9,778 nt of DNA from Actinomycetales bacterium. Its GTDB lineage: Bacteria; Actinomycetota; Actinomycetes; Actinomycetales; Dermabacteraceae. How positions within the stretch are numbered: position 1 is the stretch's first letter; each line of letters begins with the position of its first letter. Positions 1 to 6,250 of this stretch are shown piece by piece. The DNA lies in contig JAAZLF010000042.1 of the NCBI GenBank assembly GCA_012799425.1, positions 1 through 9,778 on the forward strand, given 5' to 3'. A program made the position numbers and the translations under genes. The notes beneath the pieces were generated by a model. It was not told the DNA's origin, searched no databases, and saw only the letters and a program-made list of their open reading frames with translations.

Positions 1-506
1 CGAAGGTGCTGGCCGAGGCGGCGGAGTCCGCCGACCTCGTCGTGACCACCGGGGGCATCGGACACGGCGCCTATGACGTGGTCAAGGAGCTGCTCGGACC
101 GCGGGGCACGGGCACCTCCCGCTTCACGCATCTCGCGCTGCGGCCCGGCGGGCCCCAGGGCGCCGGGCACCTGGCGGGCGGCACCCCGGTGGTGCACCTG
201 CCCGGCACACCGGTGGGCGCACTCGTGGGCTACCACCTGTTCGTGCGGCAGCTGCTCCCCGGCGGTGCGGCGATGCCGCGTGCGGTCCCGCTCGAGGACC
301 CCGCCGCACTGGTGGCGCGCAGCAGGCGCCGTGAGGGCCTGGTGGTCCTCGCAGGGCGCTTCGCCACCACGACCCGGGGCGCCGAGTCCGTGCAGCTGCT
401 GCCAGGGCGGCGCCTGGCGCCCTACGGGCGCGCCGACGCGCTCGTGCTGGGAGGCGCCGCGGCGGGCACCGCAGACCAGGGGCGGGCCCTGGTGCTGGCG
501 CTGTGA
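1..506 (+). CDS. MoeA-family molybdopterin molybdenumtransferase, divergent paralogue (5' end outside window)
   Basis: This is the C-terminal part of a MoeA/gephyrin E-domain protein; the reading frame is open to the left edge, so the gene starts upstream. MoeA inserts molybdenum into adenylylated molybdopterin. Visible landmarks are a TTGGIGHGAYD loop, which corresponds to the family's SGGVSxG substrate-binding loop, an LRPGGPQG segment, and a LPGTPVGALVG segment corresponding to PGNPVSA. A small C-terminal beta domain ends in ADALVLGG...GRALVLAL. Two of the best-conserved loops differ from the usual form, with SGGVS read as TGGIG and PGNPVS as PGTPVG, whereas the complete MoeA at 3322 keeps both. 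Substrate handling or function may therefore differ, which is inference. The stop lies 17 bp before the moeB start, so the two are probably co-transcribed. Actinobacteria often carry two moeA copies. The family call is firm; the exact role is not. Confidence 0.85.
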   Translation, partial: KVLAEAAESADLVVTTGGIGHGAYDVVKELLGPRGTGTSRFTHLALRPGGPQGAGHLAGGTPVVHLPGTPVGALVGYHLFVRQLLPGGAAMPRAVPLEDPAALVARSRRREGLVVLAGRFATTTRGAESVQLLPGRRLAPYGRADALVLGGAAAGTADQGRALVLAL

Positions 507-523
507 GACGAGGAGAGGACGCC

Positions 524-1714
524 ATGGAGGAGCACGTGGACGAGTCGAACGCGCCGGAGGGACCGCCGTCGATCCTGCGCCGGGCCGTGCCCGAGCACCG
601 CCTCGCCCCGCCCGGCGAGCTCGGCGAGCGGTACCTGCGCCAGATGCGACTGCCGCAGCTGGGCGAGATGGGGCAGCGCCGCCTGGCCGCGGCGCGGGTC
701 GCGGTGATCGGCGCCGGCGGGCTCGGCGCTCCCGTGCTGTCCTACCTGGCCGCCGCGGGAGTCGGGACGATCACGGTGTTCGACCCGGACACGGTCGATG
801 CCACGAACCTCCACCGCCAGGTGCTGTTCACCGCCGAGGACGTCGGCCGTCCGAAAGCTGTCGCGGCCGCGGAGCACCTGCGTGCCCAGAACCCGGAGGT
901 GACCGTCACCGCCGAGGTCGGCACCGTCACCCCCTCCTCGGCGCTCGAGCAGCTCGGCGAGCATGACCTGGTGCTCGACGGGACCGACAACTTCCCCACC
1001 CGCTACATGGCCTCGGATGCCTGCGAGATCCTCGACATCCCCCTGGTGTGGGGCTCGATCCTCGCCTTCGCCGGGCAGGTCAGCGTGTTCTGGGGCGCGG
1101 GCGGGCACGGCGTGACCTATCGCGACGTGCATCCGGTGCCGCCGCGGCCGGGGGAGGTGCCCAGCTGCTCCGAGGCGGGGGTGCTGGGCATGCTGTGCGG
1201 GGTGATCGGCTCGACCATGGCGATGGAGGCGGTCAAGGTCCTCGCCGGGCTCGGCGACGTGCTCTTCGGGCGCCTGGCGCTCTACGACGCGCTGCGCGCC
1301 CGCTGGGACGAGGTGCCGCTGGCCCGCGATCCCGGCCGCAGCACGGTGGAGTCGATCGAGGACGTGATGACCACGTGCGGACTGCCGGGGCCGACGGGCC
1401 CCGCGACCGACGAGGTCTCCGTCGCCGAGCTGATAGAGCTGCTGGGCGCCGGGGTGCGGGTGATCGACATCCGTGAGCGGCATGAGCTGGAGGTCGGGAT
1501 GATCGAGGGCGCCGAGCACGTGCCGATGGCCGCGCTGCTGGCGTCGGAGAACGGCGCGGGCTCGCTCGAGGGCGCGGTGCTCTACTGCGCGGCGGGCTCC
1601 CGCTCCGCGAGCACGCAGCGGGCGTTGGCCGGGCGCGGGGTCTTGGTGCGCTCCCTGCGCGGCGGCTTCGGCGCCGTCGAGGGCAGCGGGATCGCCGTGC
1701 GGCTGCCGGGCTGA
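524..1714 (+). CDS. moeB: MoeB/MoeZ-type molybdopterin-synthase adenylyltransferase with C-terminal rhodanese domain
   Basis: This 396-aa ThiF/E1-like enzyme adenylates the C-terminal glycine of MoaD. In MoeZ (MoeBR)-type proteins the fused rhodanese then delivers sulfur to form the MoaD thiocarboxylate. The nucleotide-binding loop GAGGLG starts at residue 63. DPDTVDATNLHRQ and a DGTDNFPTR motif follow. Cys215 lies in PSCSEAG, which aligns with the conserved MoeB cysteine. The rhodanese domain occupies roughly residues 295-396 with active-site loop YCAAGSRS (Cys355). The zinc-binding cysteine pairs of E. coli MoeB are not apparent; YRDVHP stands where the first pair would be, as I recall for actinobacterial homologues. 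The ATG at 524 is chosen because AGGAGAGG (511-518) precedes it by 5 nt. A GTG at 503 overlapping the upstream stop would add seven residues but has no ribosome binding site. The sulfurtransferase could also serve other ubiquitin-like sulfur carriers, as MoeZ does. Confidence 0.93.
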   Translation: MEEHVDESNAPEGPPSILRRAVPEHRLAPPGELGERYLRQMRLPQLGEMGQRRLAAARVAVIGAGGLGAPVLSYLAAAGVGTITVFDPDTVDATNLHRQVLFTAEDVGRPKAVAAAEHLRAQNPEVTVTAEVGTVTPSSALEQLGEHDLVLDGTDNFPTRYMASDACEILDIPLVWGSILAFAGQVSVFWGAGGHGVTYRDVHPVPPRPGEVPSCSEAGVLGMLCGVIGSTMAMEAVKVLAGLGDVLFGRLALYDALRARWDEVPLARDPGRSTVESIEDVMTTCGLPGPTGPATDEVSVAELIELLGAGVRVIDIRERHELEVGMIEGAEHVPMAALLASENGAGSLEGAVLYCAAGSRSASTQRALAGRGVLVRSLRGGFGAVEGSGIAVRLPG

Positions 1715-1719
1715 GGGCT

Positions 1720-1738
1720 GCCGGCGTCAGCCGCCGGC
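1720..1738. terminator. Hairpin between convergent moeB and moaD
   Basis: GCCGGCG (1720-1726) and CGCCGGC (1732-1738) form a perfect 7-bp stem with a 5-nt loop. The stem sits just past the moeB stop and overlaps the moaD stop codon and its essential terminal Gly-Gly codons. With only 12 bp between the two stops, it could act as a bidirectional terminator. It has no T-run on either side, so this is inference from position and symmetry. Confidence 0.4.
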
Positions 1739-2014
1739 GAAGGGAGGCAGCACATCGATCCGGTCGCCGTCGACGAGGGTACGGCTGCGATCGGTGCAGG
1801 CCACCGCGTTGATCAGGAAGCTCGATCGCCCGATCACGCGGGCGGCGTCCGCGGAGGCGTCGGCGCCGAGGGCCTCCACCGCCTCCTGCAGCGTCGAGGC
1901 ATGCACCTCGGCGGTGTCGGCCCCGAACTCGGCGGCGGCCCCCGCGAAGAGACGCACGACGATCCGGGGCGCCGTGGTGGCGCCGGGGTCGGTGGTGGTG
2001 TCGATGCTGGTCAT
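1727..2014 (-). CDS. moaD: Molybdopterin synthase sulfur-carrier subunit MoaD
   Basis: This is a 95-aa ubiquitin-like protein whose C-terminal glycine is adenylated by MoeB and converted to a thiocarboxylate, which supplies the dithiolene sulfurs of molybdopterin in the MoaD-MoaE complex. The family signature is clear: a first beta strand IVVRLFAGAAAEFG from about residue 18, an acidic turn VDGDRIDVLPP near the end, and the terminal PPFAGG. An N-terminal tail of about 16 residues precedes the fold. The ATG at 2014 is preferred because AGAGAGG lies 5 nt upstream. An alternative ATG at 2029 overlaps the moaA stop as ATGA and would add MREDE. Either way it is translationally close-coupled to moaA. 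Its partner moaE is in the other operon on the opposite strand, so the two synthase subunits are transcribed separately. Confidence 0.93.
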   Translation of the reverse strand: MTSIDTTTDPGATTAPRIVVRLFAGAAAEFGADTAEVHASTLQEAVEALGADASADAARVIGRSSFLINAVACTDRSRTLVDGDRIDVLPPFAGG

Positions 2015-2025
2015 CTCGTCCTCTC

Positions 2026-3126
2026 TCATCCGCCGATGGCGCTCATCGGGCGCTGCGGCTGCACGAAGTCCGCGCGGTCCATGCCGTGCCCGGCCTTCTT
2101 CCCCCACTGGGCGGCGCGCCAGATGGTCGCGACGGCCTCGTCGTCGGCTCCCGAGCGCAGCGCGCCGCGCAGATCCGTCTCCTCCCGGGAGAAAAGGCAG
2201 GTGCGCACGCGGCCCTCGGCGGTGAGCCGGGTGCGGCGGCAGTCGGCGCAGAAGGGGCGGGTCACCGAGGCGATGACGCCCACGCGCCCGCGGTGGCTGC
2301 CGGTGTCGCGGTCGGCGACCTCGAACAGCTCCGCGGGGGCGCCTTCGCGTGCCTCGGCCACCGGGGTGAGGGCGTAGCGGGGCTCGAGCATCCGGTGGAT
2401 GTCGCCGGCGGTGATCATCGAGCCGCGGTCCCAGATATGGTCCGCGTCCAGGGGCATCTGCTCGATCACGCGTAGCTGGAGGTCCCGCTCCAGGCACCAG
2501 TCCAACAGGTCGGGCAGCTCGTGGTCGTTGACCCCGGGCAGGAGCACGGCGTTGACCTTGATGGGGTCGAGCCCCGCCTGCCGGGCGCCCTCGATCCCCG
2601 CGAGCACGCGGTGCAGGAGGGGGCGACGGGTCAGGCGCTCGAAGGTCTCGGTGACCACGGAGTCGAGGGAGACGTTGATCCGGTCCAGCCCCGCCTCCCT
2701 CAACGGGGCGGCACGACGATCCAGGCCGATCGCGTTCGTGGTCAGCGAGATGTCGGGACGGGGCTCGAGCGCGGCCACACCGGCGATGATCTGCTCGAGG
2801 TCGGGCCGGGTCAGCGGCTCGCCGCCGGTGAAGCGCACCTGCTCGATGCCCAGGCGCTCCACCCCGATGCGCACCAGGCGCACCACCTCGTCGACGCTCA
2901 GCAGCTGGTCCTTCTTCAGGAACGTCATCCCGGACTCGGGCATGCAGTAGGTGCAGCGCAGGTTGCAGAAGTCCGTCAGCGACAGGCGCAGATCGCTCGC
3001 CTCGCGCCCGAAGGTGTCGGCCAGGGCCGGGGTGTCCGGACGGTCCGAGGTGTCGGGCAGGGCAGCGGCGGTCTCGTCGGTCCTGCGCGGCGTCGGCATG
3101 CCCAACGAGATGCGGCGCGAAGCCAT
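2026..3126 (-). CDS. moaA: GTP 3',8-cyclase MoaA (radical SAM)
   Basis: This 366-aa radical SAM enzyme converts GTP to 3',8-cyclo-GTP, which MoaC turns into cPMP, the first step of Moco synthesis. The SAM-binding 4Fe-4S motif CNLRCTYC has cysteines at 54, 58 and 61. The second, substrate-binding cluster is CADC...C with cysteines at 293, 296 and 310, giving the family's CX2CX13C spacing. FTGGEP and the terminal SAIGG, whose Gly-Gly is important in MoaA, are present. About 45 residues of low-complexity sequence precede the core, which is somewhat longer than in E. coli. The ATG at 3126 is chosen because AAAGGGGTGAG lies just upstream; the frame stays open further upstream but without a supported start. 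The gene is divergent from moeA and its stop abuts moaD. All catalytic features seem intact. Confidence 0.96.
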   Translation of the reverse strand: MASRRISLGMPTPRRTDETAAALPDTSDRPDTPALADTFGREASDLRLSLTDFCNLRCTYCMPESGMTFLKKDQLLSVDEVVRLVRIGVERLGIEQVRFTGGEPLTRPDLEQIIAGVAALEPRPDISLTTNAIGLDRRAAPLREAGLDRINVSLDSVVTETFERLTRRPLLHRVLAGIEGARQAGLDPIKVNAVLLPGVNDHELPDLLDWCLERDLQLRVIEQMPLDADHIWDRGSMITAGDIHRMLEPRYALTPVAEAREGAPAELFEVADRDTGSHRGRVGVIASVTRPFCADCRRTRLTAEGRVRTCLFSREETDLRGALRSGADDEAVATIWRAAQWGKKAGHGMDRADFVQPQRPMSAIGG

Positions 3127-3321
3127 CGGCTCACCCCTTTCGACGAGGCCCGGGCCGTTCCGGGATCTCCCCTCAGGATAGGGGGTCCAGCCCATGCCGC
3201 GGAGGGACCGTCGGCATGATCCCCGCACGATCGGTCCCTCCTGCCGCCTCGCCGCCGCGGGGAGAGACATACTGGAGGCACTCATCAGCACGTCGCTGCA
3301 CGCGGGCGGGAGGGAGACCAG
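3127..3321. promoter_or_regulatory. Divergent moaA/moeA promoter region
   Basis: This 195-bp gap separates the leftward moaA-moaD unit from the rightward moeA-moaC-mogA-moaE unit, so it must hold both promoters unless transcription reads in from elsewhere. On the minus strand TATCCT (3180-3175) is a possible -10 for moaA, and on the plus strand CATACT (3268-3273) is a possible -10 for moeA. Neither has a convincing -35. A ribosome binding site GGGAGGGA (about 3308-3315) precedes moeA. Two overlapping inverted repeats are described separately. I do not see a recognisable Moco riboswitch. Confidence 0.5.
3193..3241. repeat. Two interleaved inverted repeats, candidate operator
   Basis: GGAGGGACCG (3201-3210) and CGGTCCCTCC (3232-3241) are perfect 10-bp inverted arms separated by 21 bp. 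A second inverted repeat, CATGCCG (3193-3199) and CGGCATG (3212-3218), has 7-bp arms 12 bp apart and interleaves with the first, so in RNA the two would be mutually exclusive. Lying between divergent Moco operons, this could be a regulator binding site, but no known motif is matched and the role is inferred only from position. Confidence 0.45.
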
Positions 3322-4578
3322 ATGTCCGGCACCCAGCGGATCCCCCTGGCCGATCATGTGGCCGATGCCGTCGCGCTGCTCGGCACGGTCCGCGCCACCG
3401 AGGTGATCACCCTGGACGGTCGCGCCGCGGGCCGTGTCGCCGCGCGCGAGCAGCGTGCCCTGGTCGACGTCCCGGGCGTGGACAACTCGCAGATGGACGG
3501 GTTCGCCGTGGCGGCCCAGGACCTCGGTGCTGCCGGCAGCGAGGTGACGCTCCCGCTCGGTCCGATGATCGCGGCGGGGGACGCCCCTTCCGCTCTCGAG
3601 CTCGGCATCGCCCGACCGATCATGACCGGAGCTCCGATGCCGGACGGCGCCGAGCTGGTGATCCCCGTCGAGGAGAGCGCCCAGGGGAGCTTCGCCCCCG
3701 GCGAGAGGGCCACCGCCGTCACCCTCACCCCGGCCGCGACCGAACGCGGCCGGTTCGTGCGTCGGCGCGGCTCGGACACGCGCCGCGGGGACACCGTGCT
3801 GCGCCGTGGGCGGGCGCTCACACCTGCCCGGATCGCCCACCTCGCCTCCTGCGGAGCCCGCGACGTCGAGGTCGAGGTGCCGCTGCGGGCGATCGTGCTG
3901 TCCACCGGCAGCGAGGTGCAGGCCGCGGCCGGCGGCGCCCCCGCTCCCGGGAACATCTTCGACGCGAACGGGCCGGGCCTGTCCGCCGCCCTCACCGCGG
4001 CGGGCGCCGAGGTGGTGCACGTCGGTGCCGTCCCCGATGACGCCCCCACGCTGCTCGAGCACCTGCGCCGCCAGCTGCGCGCCCATGATGCCGACCTCAT
4101 CGTCACCAGCGGTGGTGTGAGCATGGGAGCCCTCGAGGTGGTCCGGCACGCCGCCGCCTGCGACGGCGTCCGGCTCGCCTTCCCGAAGATCGCTCTGCAG
4201 CCCGGCGGACCGCAGGGGATCGGCACCCTGGAGCTGGAGGGGCGCAGGGTGCCGTGGCTGGCCTTCCCCGGGAACCCGGTCTCCGCGCTGCTGAGCTGCG
4301 AGCTCATCGCCCGGCCCGCGCTCGGGGCTCCCGCCCGGCGTCGCCTGCGCCTGCCCGTGCAGCTTGAGGCGGAGGAGCCCTCACCGCCCGCGCTCGACCA
4401 GTACCGTCGGGCCCGCGTGCTGCCTTCGGGCCGGGTGCGTCTGGTGGGCGGGGCGTCCTCCCACCTGCTCGGCGGCTACGCGGCGGCGGACGCCCTGGTG
4501 CTGGTGCCGACGGGCACCGACGCGATCCGCGACGGCGACGAGCTCGAGACCCTGCTGATCCCCGGAGGAGACCGATGA
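3322..4578 (+). CDS. moeA: Molybdopterin molybdenumtransferase MoeA
   Basis: This is a complete 418-aa MoeA that inserts molybdate into molybdopterin-AMP to give active Moco. NSQMDGFAV at residues 55-63 places Asp59 where E. coli MoeA has its conserved Asp59. GAPMPDGAELVIPVEE follows in the N-terminal domains. The MogA-like domain carries STGSE, NGPGLSAAL, TSGGVSMG (Ser263-Gly264-Gly265) and intact PGNPVSA at 316-322. A C-terminal beta domain runs to the end. In the SGGVS loop region GALEVV has Glu where E. coli has Asp; I recall this as common in actinobacteria. The ATG has a purine-rich GGGAGGGA upstream. The stop overlaps the moaC start as ATGA, so it leads a four-gene operon. It keeps the canonical loops that the paralogue at 1-506 has lost, so it is the likelier main enzyme. 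Confidence 0.95.
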   Translation: MSGTQRIPLADHVADAVALLGTVRATEVITLDGRAAGRVAAREQRALVDVPGVDNSQMDGFAVAAQDLGAAGSEVTLPLGPMIAAGDAPSALELGIARPIMTGAPMPDGAELVIPVEESAQGSFAPGERATAVTLTPAATERGRFVRRRGSDTRRGDTVLRRGRALTPARIAHLASCGARDVEVEVPLRAIVLSTGSEVQAAAGGAPAPGNIFDANGPGLSAALTAAGAEVVHVGAVPDDAPTLLEHLRRQLRAHDADLIVTSGGVSMGALEVVRHAAACDGVRLAFPKIALQPGGPQGIGTLELEGRRVPWLAFPGNPVSALLSCELIARPALGAPARRRLRLPVQLEAEEPSPPALDQYRRARVLPSGRVRLVGGASSHLLGGYAAADALVLVPTGTDAIRDGDELETLLIPGGDR

Positions 4579-5099
4579 ACCATCCCGCCGATGACCTCTC
4601 CCACGTGCGGCCCGACGGCTCCGCCCACATGGTCGACGTGACCGACAAGGCCGTCACCTCCCGCGAGGCGAGCGCACGGGCCGTGCTGCGCACCCGGCCC
4701 GACGTCGTGGCCCGGATCGCCGAGGGCGATCTGCCCAAGGGCGAGGCGCTGGCCACCGCCCGGATCGCAGGGATCATGGGCGCCAAGCGGACCCCGGACC
4801 TGATCCCGCTGTGCCATCCGCTGCCTCTGTCCGGGGTCGAGCTCGACCTGGCCCCCGTCGACGACCGGGTGGAGATCACCGCGCGGGTGCGCACCAAGGG
4901 CGTCACCGGCGTCGAGATGGAGGCGCTGACCGCCGCCACCGTCGCCGCGCTGACCGTCTACGACATGATCAAGGCCGTCGACCATCTCGCGACGATCGAG
5001 GGGATCCAGGTGCTCACCAAATCGGGCGGCCGCAGCGGCGACTGGTCGCGGAGCGCCGTGGAGTCGCAAGACCGCGGCGGGCACGGGAGCGGAGCGTGA
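4575..5099 (+). CDS. moaC: Cyclic pyranopterin monophosphate synthase MoaC
   Basis: This 174-aa enzyme converts MoaA's 3',8-cyclo-GTP to cPMP. Family motifs appear in order: MVDVTDK (19-25), LPKGEALATARIAGIMGAK, LCHPLPL with Cys80-His81, GVTGVEMEALTA (109-120), and YDMIKAVD with Asp130 and Lys133, matching the catalytic Asp128/Lys131 of E. coli MoaC. KSGGRSGDW (149-157) closes the conserved part. A polar tail of about 17 residues follows. The start codon overlaps the moeA stop (ATGA), with a GGAGGAG-like site in CCCGGAGGAGACCG just upstream. The last codon region overlaps the next gene's GTG start (GTGA). It is expected to form a hexamer of dimers in the cytoplasm, like its homologues. Confidence 0.96.
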   Translation: MNHPADDLSHVRPDGSAHMVDVTDKAVTSREASARAVLRTRPDVVARIAEGDLPKGEALATARIAGIMGAKRTPDLIPLCHPLPLSGVELDLAPVDDRVEITARVRTKGVTGVEMEALTAATVAALTVYDMIKAVDHLATIEGIQVLTKSGGRSGDWSRSAVESQDRGGHGSGA

Positions 5100-5644
5100 G
5101 GGAGGTCCCCGCGAGGCGCAGCGACACGGACTGCACGATCCGTGAGGACCCGGCCGTCCCGCCGCCGCTGGCCGGCACCGCACAGATCGTGATCGCCTCG
5201 ACGCGCGCCGCCGACGGGACGTACGAGGACCGCACCGGTCCGCTGCTGGTGCAGTGGCTGCGAGGCCGCGGCCTCGACCGGGTCGAGCGCTCCGTGGTGA
5301 GCGACGGGCCGGAGGTCGGCCGGGCGCTCGCCGACGCGATCGAGGAGGGCACCGACATCGTCATCACCTCCGGCGGCACGGGGGTCAGCCCCACCGACAC
5401 CACCCCCGAGCAGACCGCGCCGTTCATCGAGCGGGAGATGCCGGGGGTCCTCGAGGCCGTGCGCAGGCTCGGCGCGCAGAAGATCCCCACCGCGCTGCTC
5501 AGCCGCGGCCTGGCCGGGATGGCCGGACGCACCTTCGTGGTGAACCTGCCGGGCTCGCGAGGCGGAGTGCGGGACGGCATCGAGGTGCTCGACCCGATCC
5601 TCGATCATCTGCTGGACCAGCGCGACGGAGGAGACCACGCATGA
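5096..5644 (+). CDS. mogA: MogA/MoaB-family molybdopterin adenylyltransferase
   Basis: This 182-aa protein is of the MogA/MoaB fold, which adenylylates molybdopterin before metal insertion by MoeA. After a leader of about 30 residues, IVIASTRAADGTYEDRTGP starts the domain. The substrate-binding loop is TSGGTGVSPTD at 91-101, followed by TPEQT and IEREMPGV. VNLPGSRGGVRDG (Asn150 onward) is the second conserved loop. Both motifs are intact. The GTG at 5096 is chosen because it overlaps the moaC stop as GTGA, with GGGAGCGGAG upstream. The frame stays open upstream, through moaC in another frame, but that part is not coding. The product resembles actinobacterial proteins usually labelled MoaB; whether MogA or MoaB is the better name cannot be settled by eye. 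Its stop overlaps the moaE start. Confidence 0.9.
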   Translation: MREVPARRSDTDCTIREDPAVPPPLAGTAQIVIASTRAADGTYEDRTGPLLVQWLRGRGLDRVERSVVSDGPEVGRALADAIEEGTDIVITSGGTGVSPTDTTPEQTAPFIEREMPGVLEAVRRLGAQKIPTALLSRGLAGMAGRTFVVNLPGSRGGVRDGIEVLDPILDHLLDQRDGGDHA

Positions 5645-6180
5645 ACCACCAGCCCGGCACCGCAGACGGCGCCGACCCGACCCGCGGCACCGCGCCGTTC
5701 GGCGGCCCCGCCGAGCAGCTCCGCATCGCGGGCGATCCCGCGATGGGCGGTTCCCAGGAGCGCTCCCGGTTCGCTGCGATCAGCGCGGCGGAGATCTCCG
5801 TGGCCCGTATGGTCGAGGCGGTCGCCGACGACCGCTGCGGCGCCGTGGTCACCTTCGACGGGGTGGTGCGCGATCACGACGGCGGGCGCGGCGTGGAGCG
5901 CCTGGAGTACTCCGGCCACCCGACGGCGCAGCAGATCCTCGCCGAGGTCGCTCGCGAGATCACCGTGCGCTATCCCGACACCCTGGTCGCCGTCGCCCAC
6001 CGCGTCGGTCCGCTCGCGATCGGGGACTCCGCCCTGACGTGCGCGGTCGCCGCACCCCACCGCAAGCAGGCCTTCGTCGCGTGCGACGAGCTGGTGGACA
6101 CGGTCAAGCAGAGGGTGCCGATCTGGAAGCACCAGATCTTCGAGGACGGGCAGAGCGAATGGGTGGGTGCGCTGGGCTGA
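5641..6180 (+). CDS. moaE: Molybdopterin synthase catalytic subunit MoaE
   Basis: This 179-aa large subunit of molybdopterin synthase transfers sulfur from thiocarboxylated MoaD onto cPMP. The core begins near residue 45. Motifs include GAVVTFDGVVRDHDGG, LEYSGHPTAQ, HRVGPLAIGD and PHRKQAFVACDELVD. Lys156 and Lys163 (VKQRVPIWKHQ) have the same 7-residue spacing as the active-site Lys119 and Lys126 of E. coli MoaE. The N-terminal 40 or so residues are Gly/Ala/Pro/Asp rich and look like a flexible linker. Because the ATG overlaps the preceding stop (ATGA), the junction looks like a near-fusion of MogA/MoaB with MoaE. GGAGGAG lies 6 nt upstream of the start. It is the last gene of the Moco operon; a hairpin follows directly. 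The cognate MoaD is encoded at 1727-2014. Confidence 0.95.
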   Translation: MNHQPGTADGADPTRGTAPFGGPAEQLRIAGDPAMGGSQERSRFAAISAAEISVARMVEAVADDRCGAVVTFDGVVRDHDGGRGVERLEYSGHPTAQQILAEVAREITVRYPDTLVAVAHRVGPLAIGDSALTCAVAAPHRKQAFVACDELVDTVKQRVPIWKHQIFEDGQSEWVGALG

Positions 6181-6182
6181 TC

Positions 6183-6206
6183 CCGAGCTGGGCACCACCC
6201 GCTCGG
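6183..6206 (+). terminator. Hairpin terminator-like element after moaE
   Basis: CCGAGC (6183-6188) pairs with GCTCGG (6201-6206), and GGG (6190-6192) with CCC (6198-6200), leaving a single bulged T and a 5-nt loop. It begins 3 bp after the moaE stop. No T-run follows, so termination may be weak or factor-assisted. It supports separating the Moco operon from the metallophosphoesterase gene. Confidence 0.45.
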
Positions 6207-6238
6207 CCGCGCTTCACCTGCCGGACACCGCAGATGGC

Positions 6239-6244
6239 TACCGT
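6239..6244 (+). promoter_or_regulatory. Possible -10 hexamer of a leaderless promoter
   Basis: TACCGT fits the actinobacterial TANNNT -10 pattern and ends 6 nt before the ATG at 6251. That spacing would start transcription at or near the start codon. No Shine-Dalgarno sequence is visible before this ATG, consistent with leaderless translation. No good -35 is seen, so the call rests on spacing and the missing ribosome binding site. Confidence 0.35.
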
Positions 6245-6250
6245 GCTCCC

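Noticed and set aside
503..523. GTG start for moeB overlapping the upstream moeA stop
   Set aside because: It has no ribosome binding site, whereas the ATG at 524 has AGGAGAGG at good spacing.
422..1519. A 365-codon minus-strand open frame opposite moeB
   Set aside because: It is antisense to a well-supported gene, with low-complexity His/Arg/Gly composition and no family resemblance.
2026..4149. A 707-codon open frame on the minus strand containing moaA
   Set aside because: Only the part from 3126 down shows MoaA motifs and a ribosome binding site. The upstream part is antisense to moeA and is Arg/Gly/His-rich noise typical of high-GC DNA.
4811..5095. Upstream extension of the mogA frame
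   Set aside because: It overlaps moaC and encodes an Arg-rich sequence. The GTG at 5096 with GTGA overlap and a ribosome binding site is a better start.
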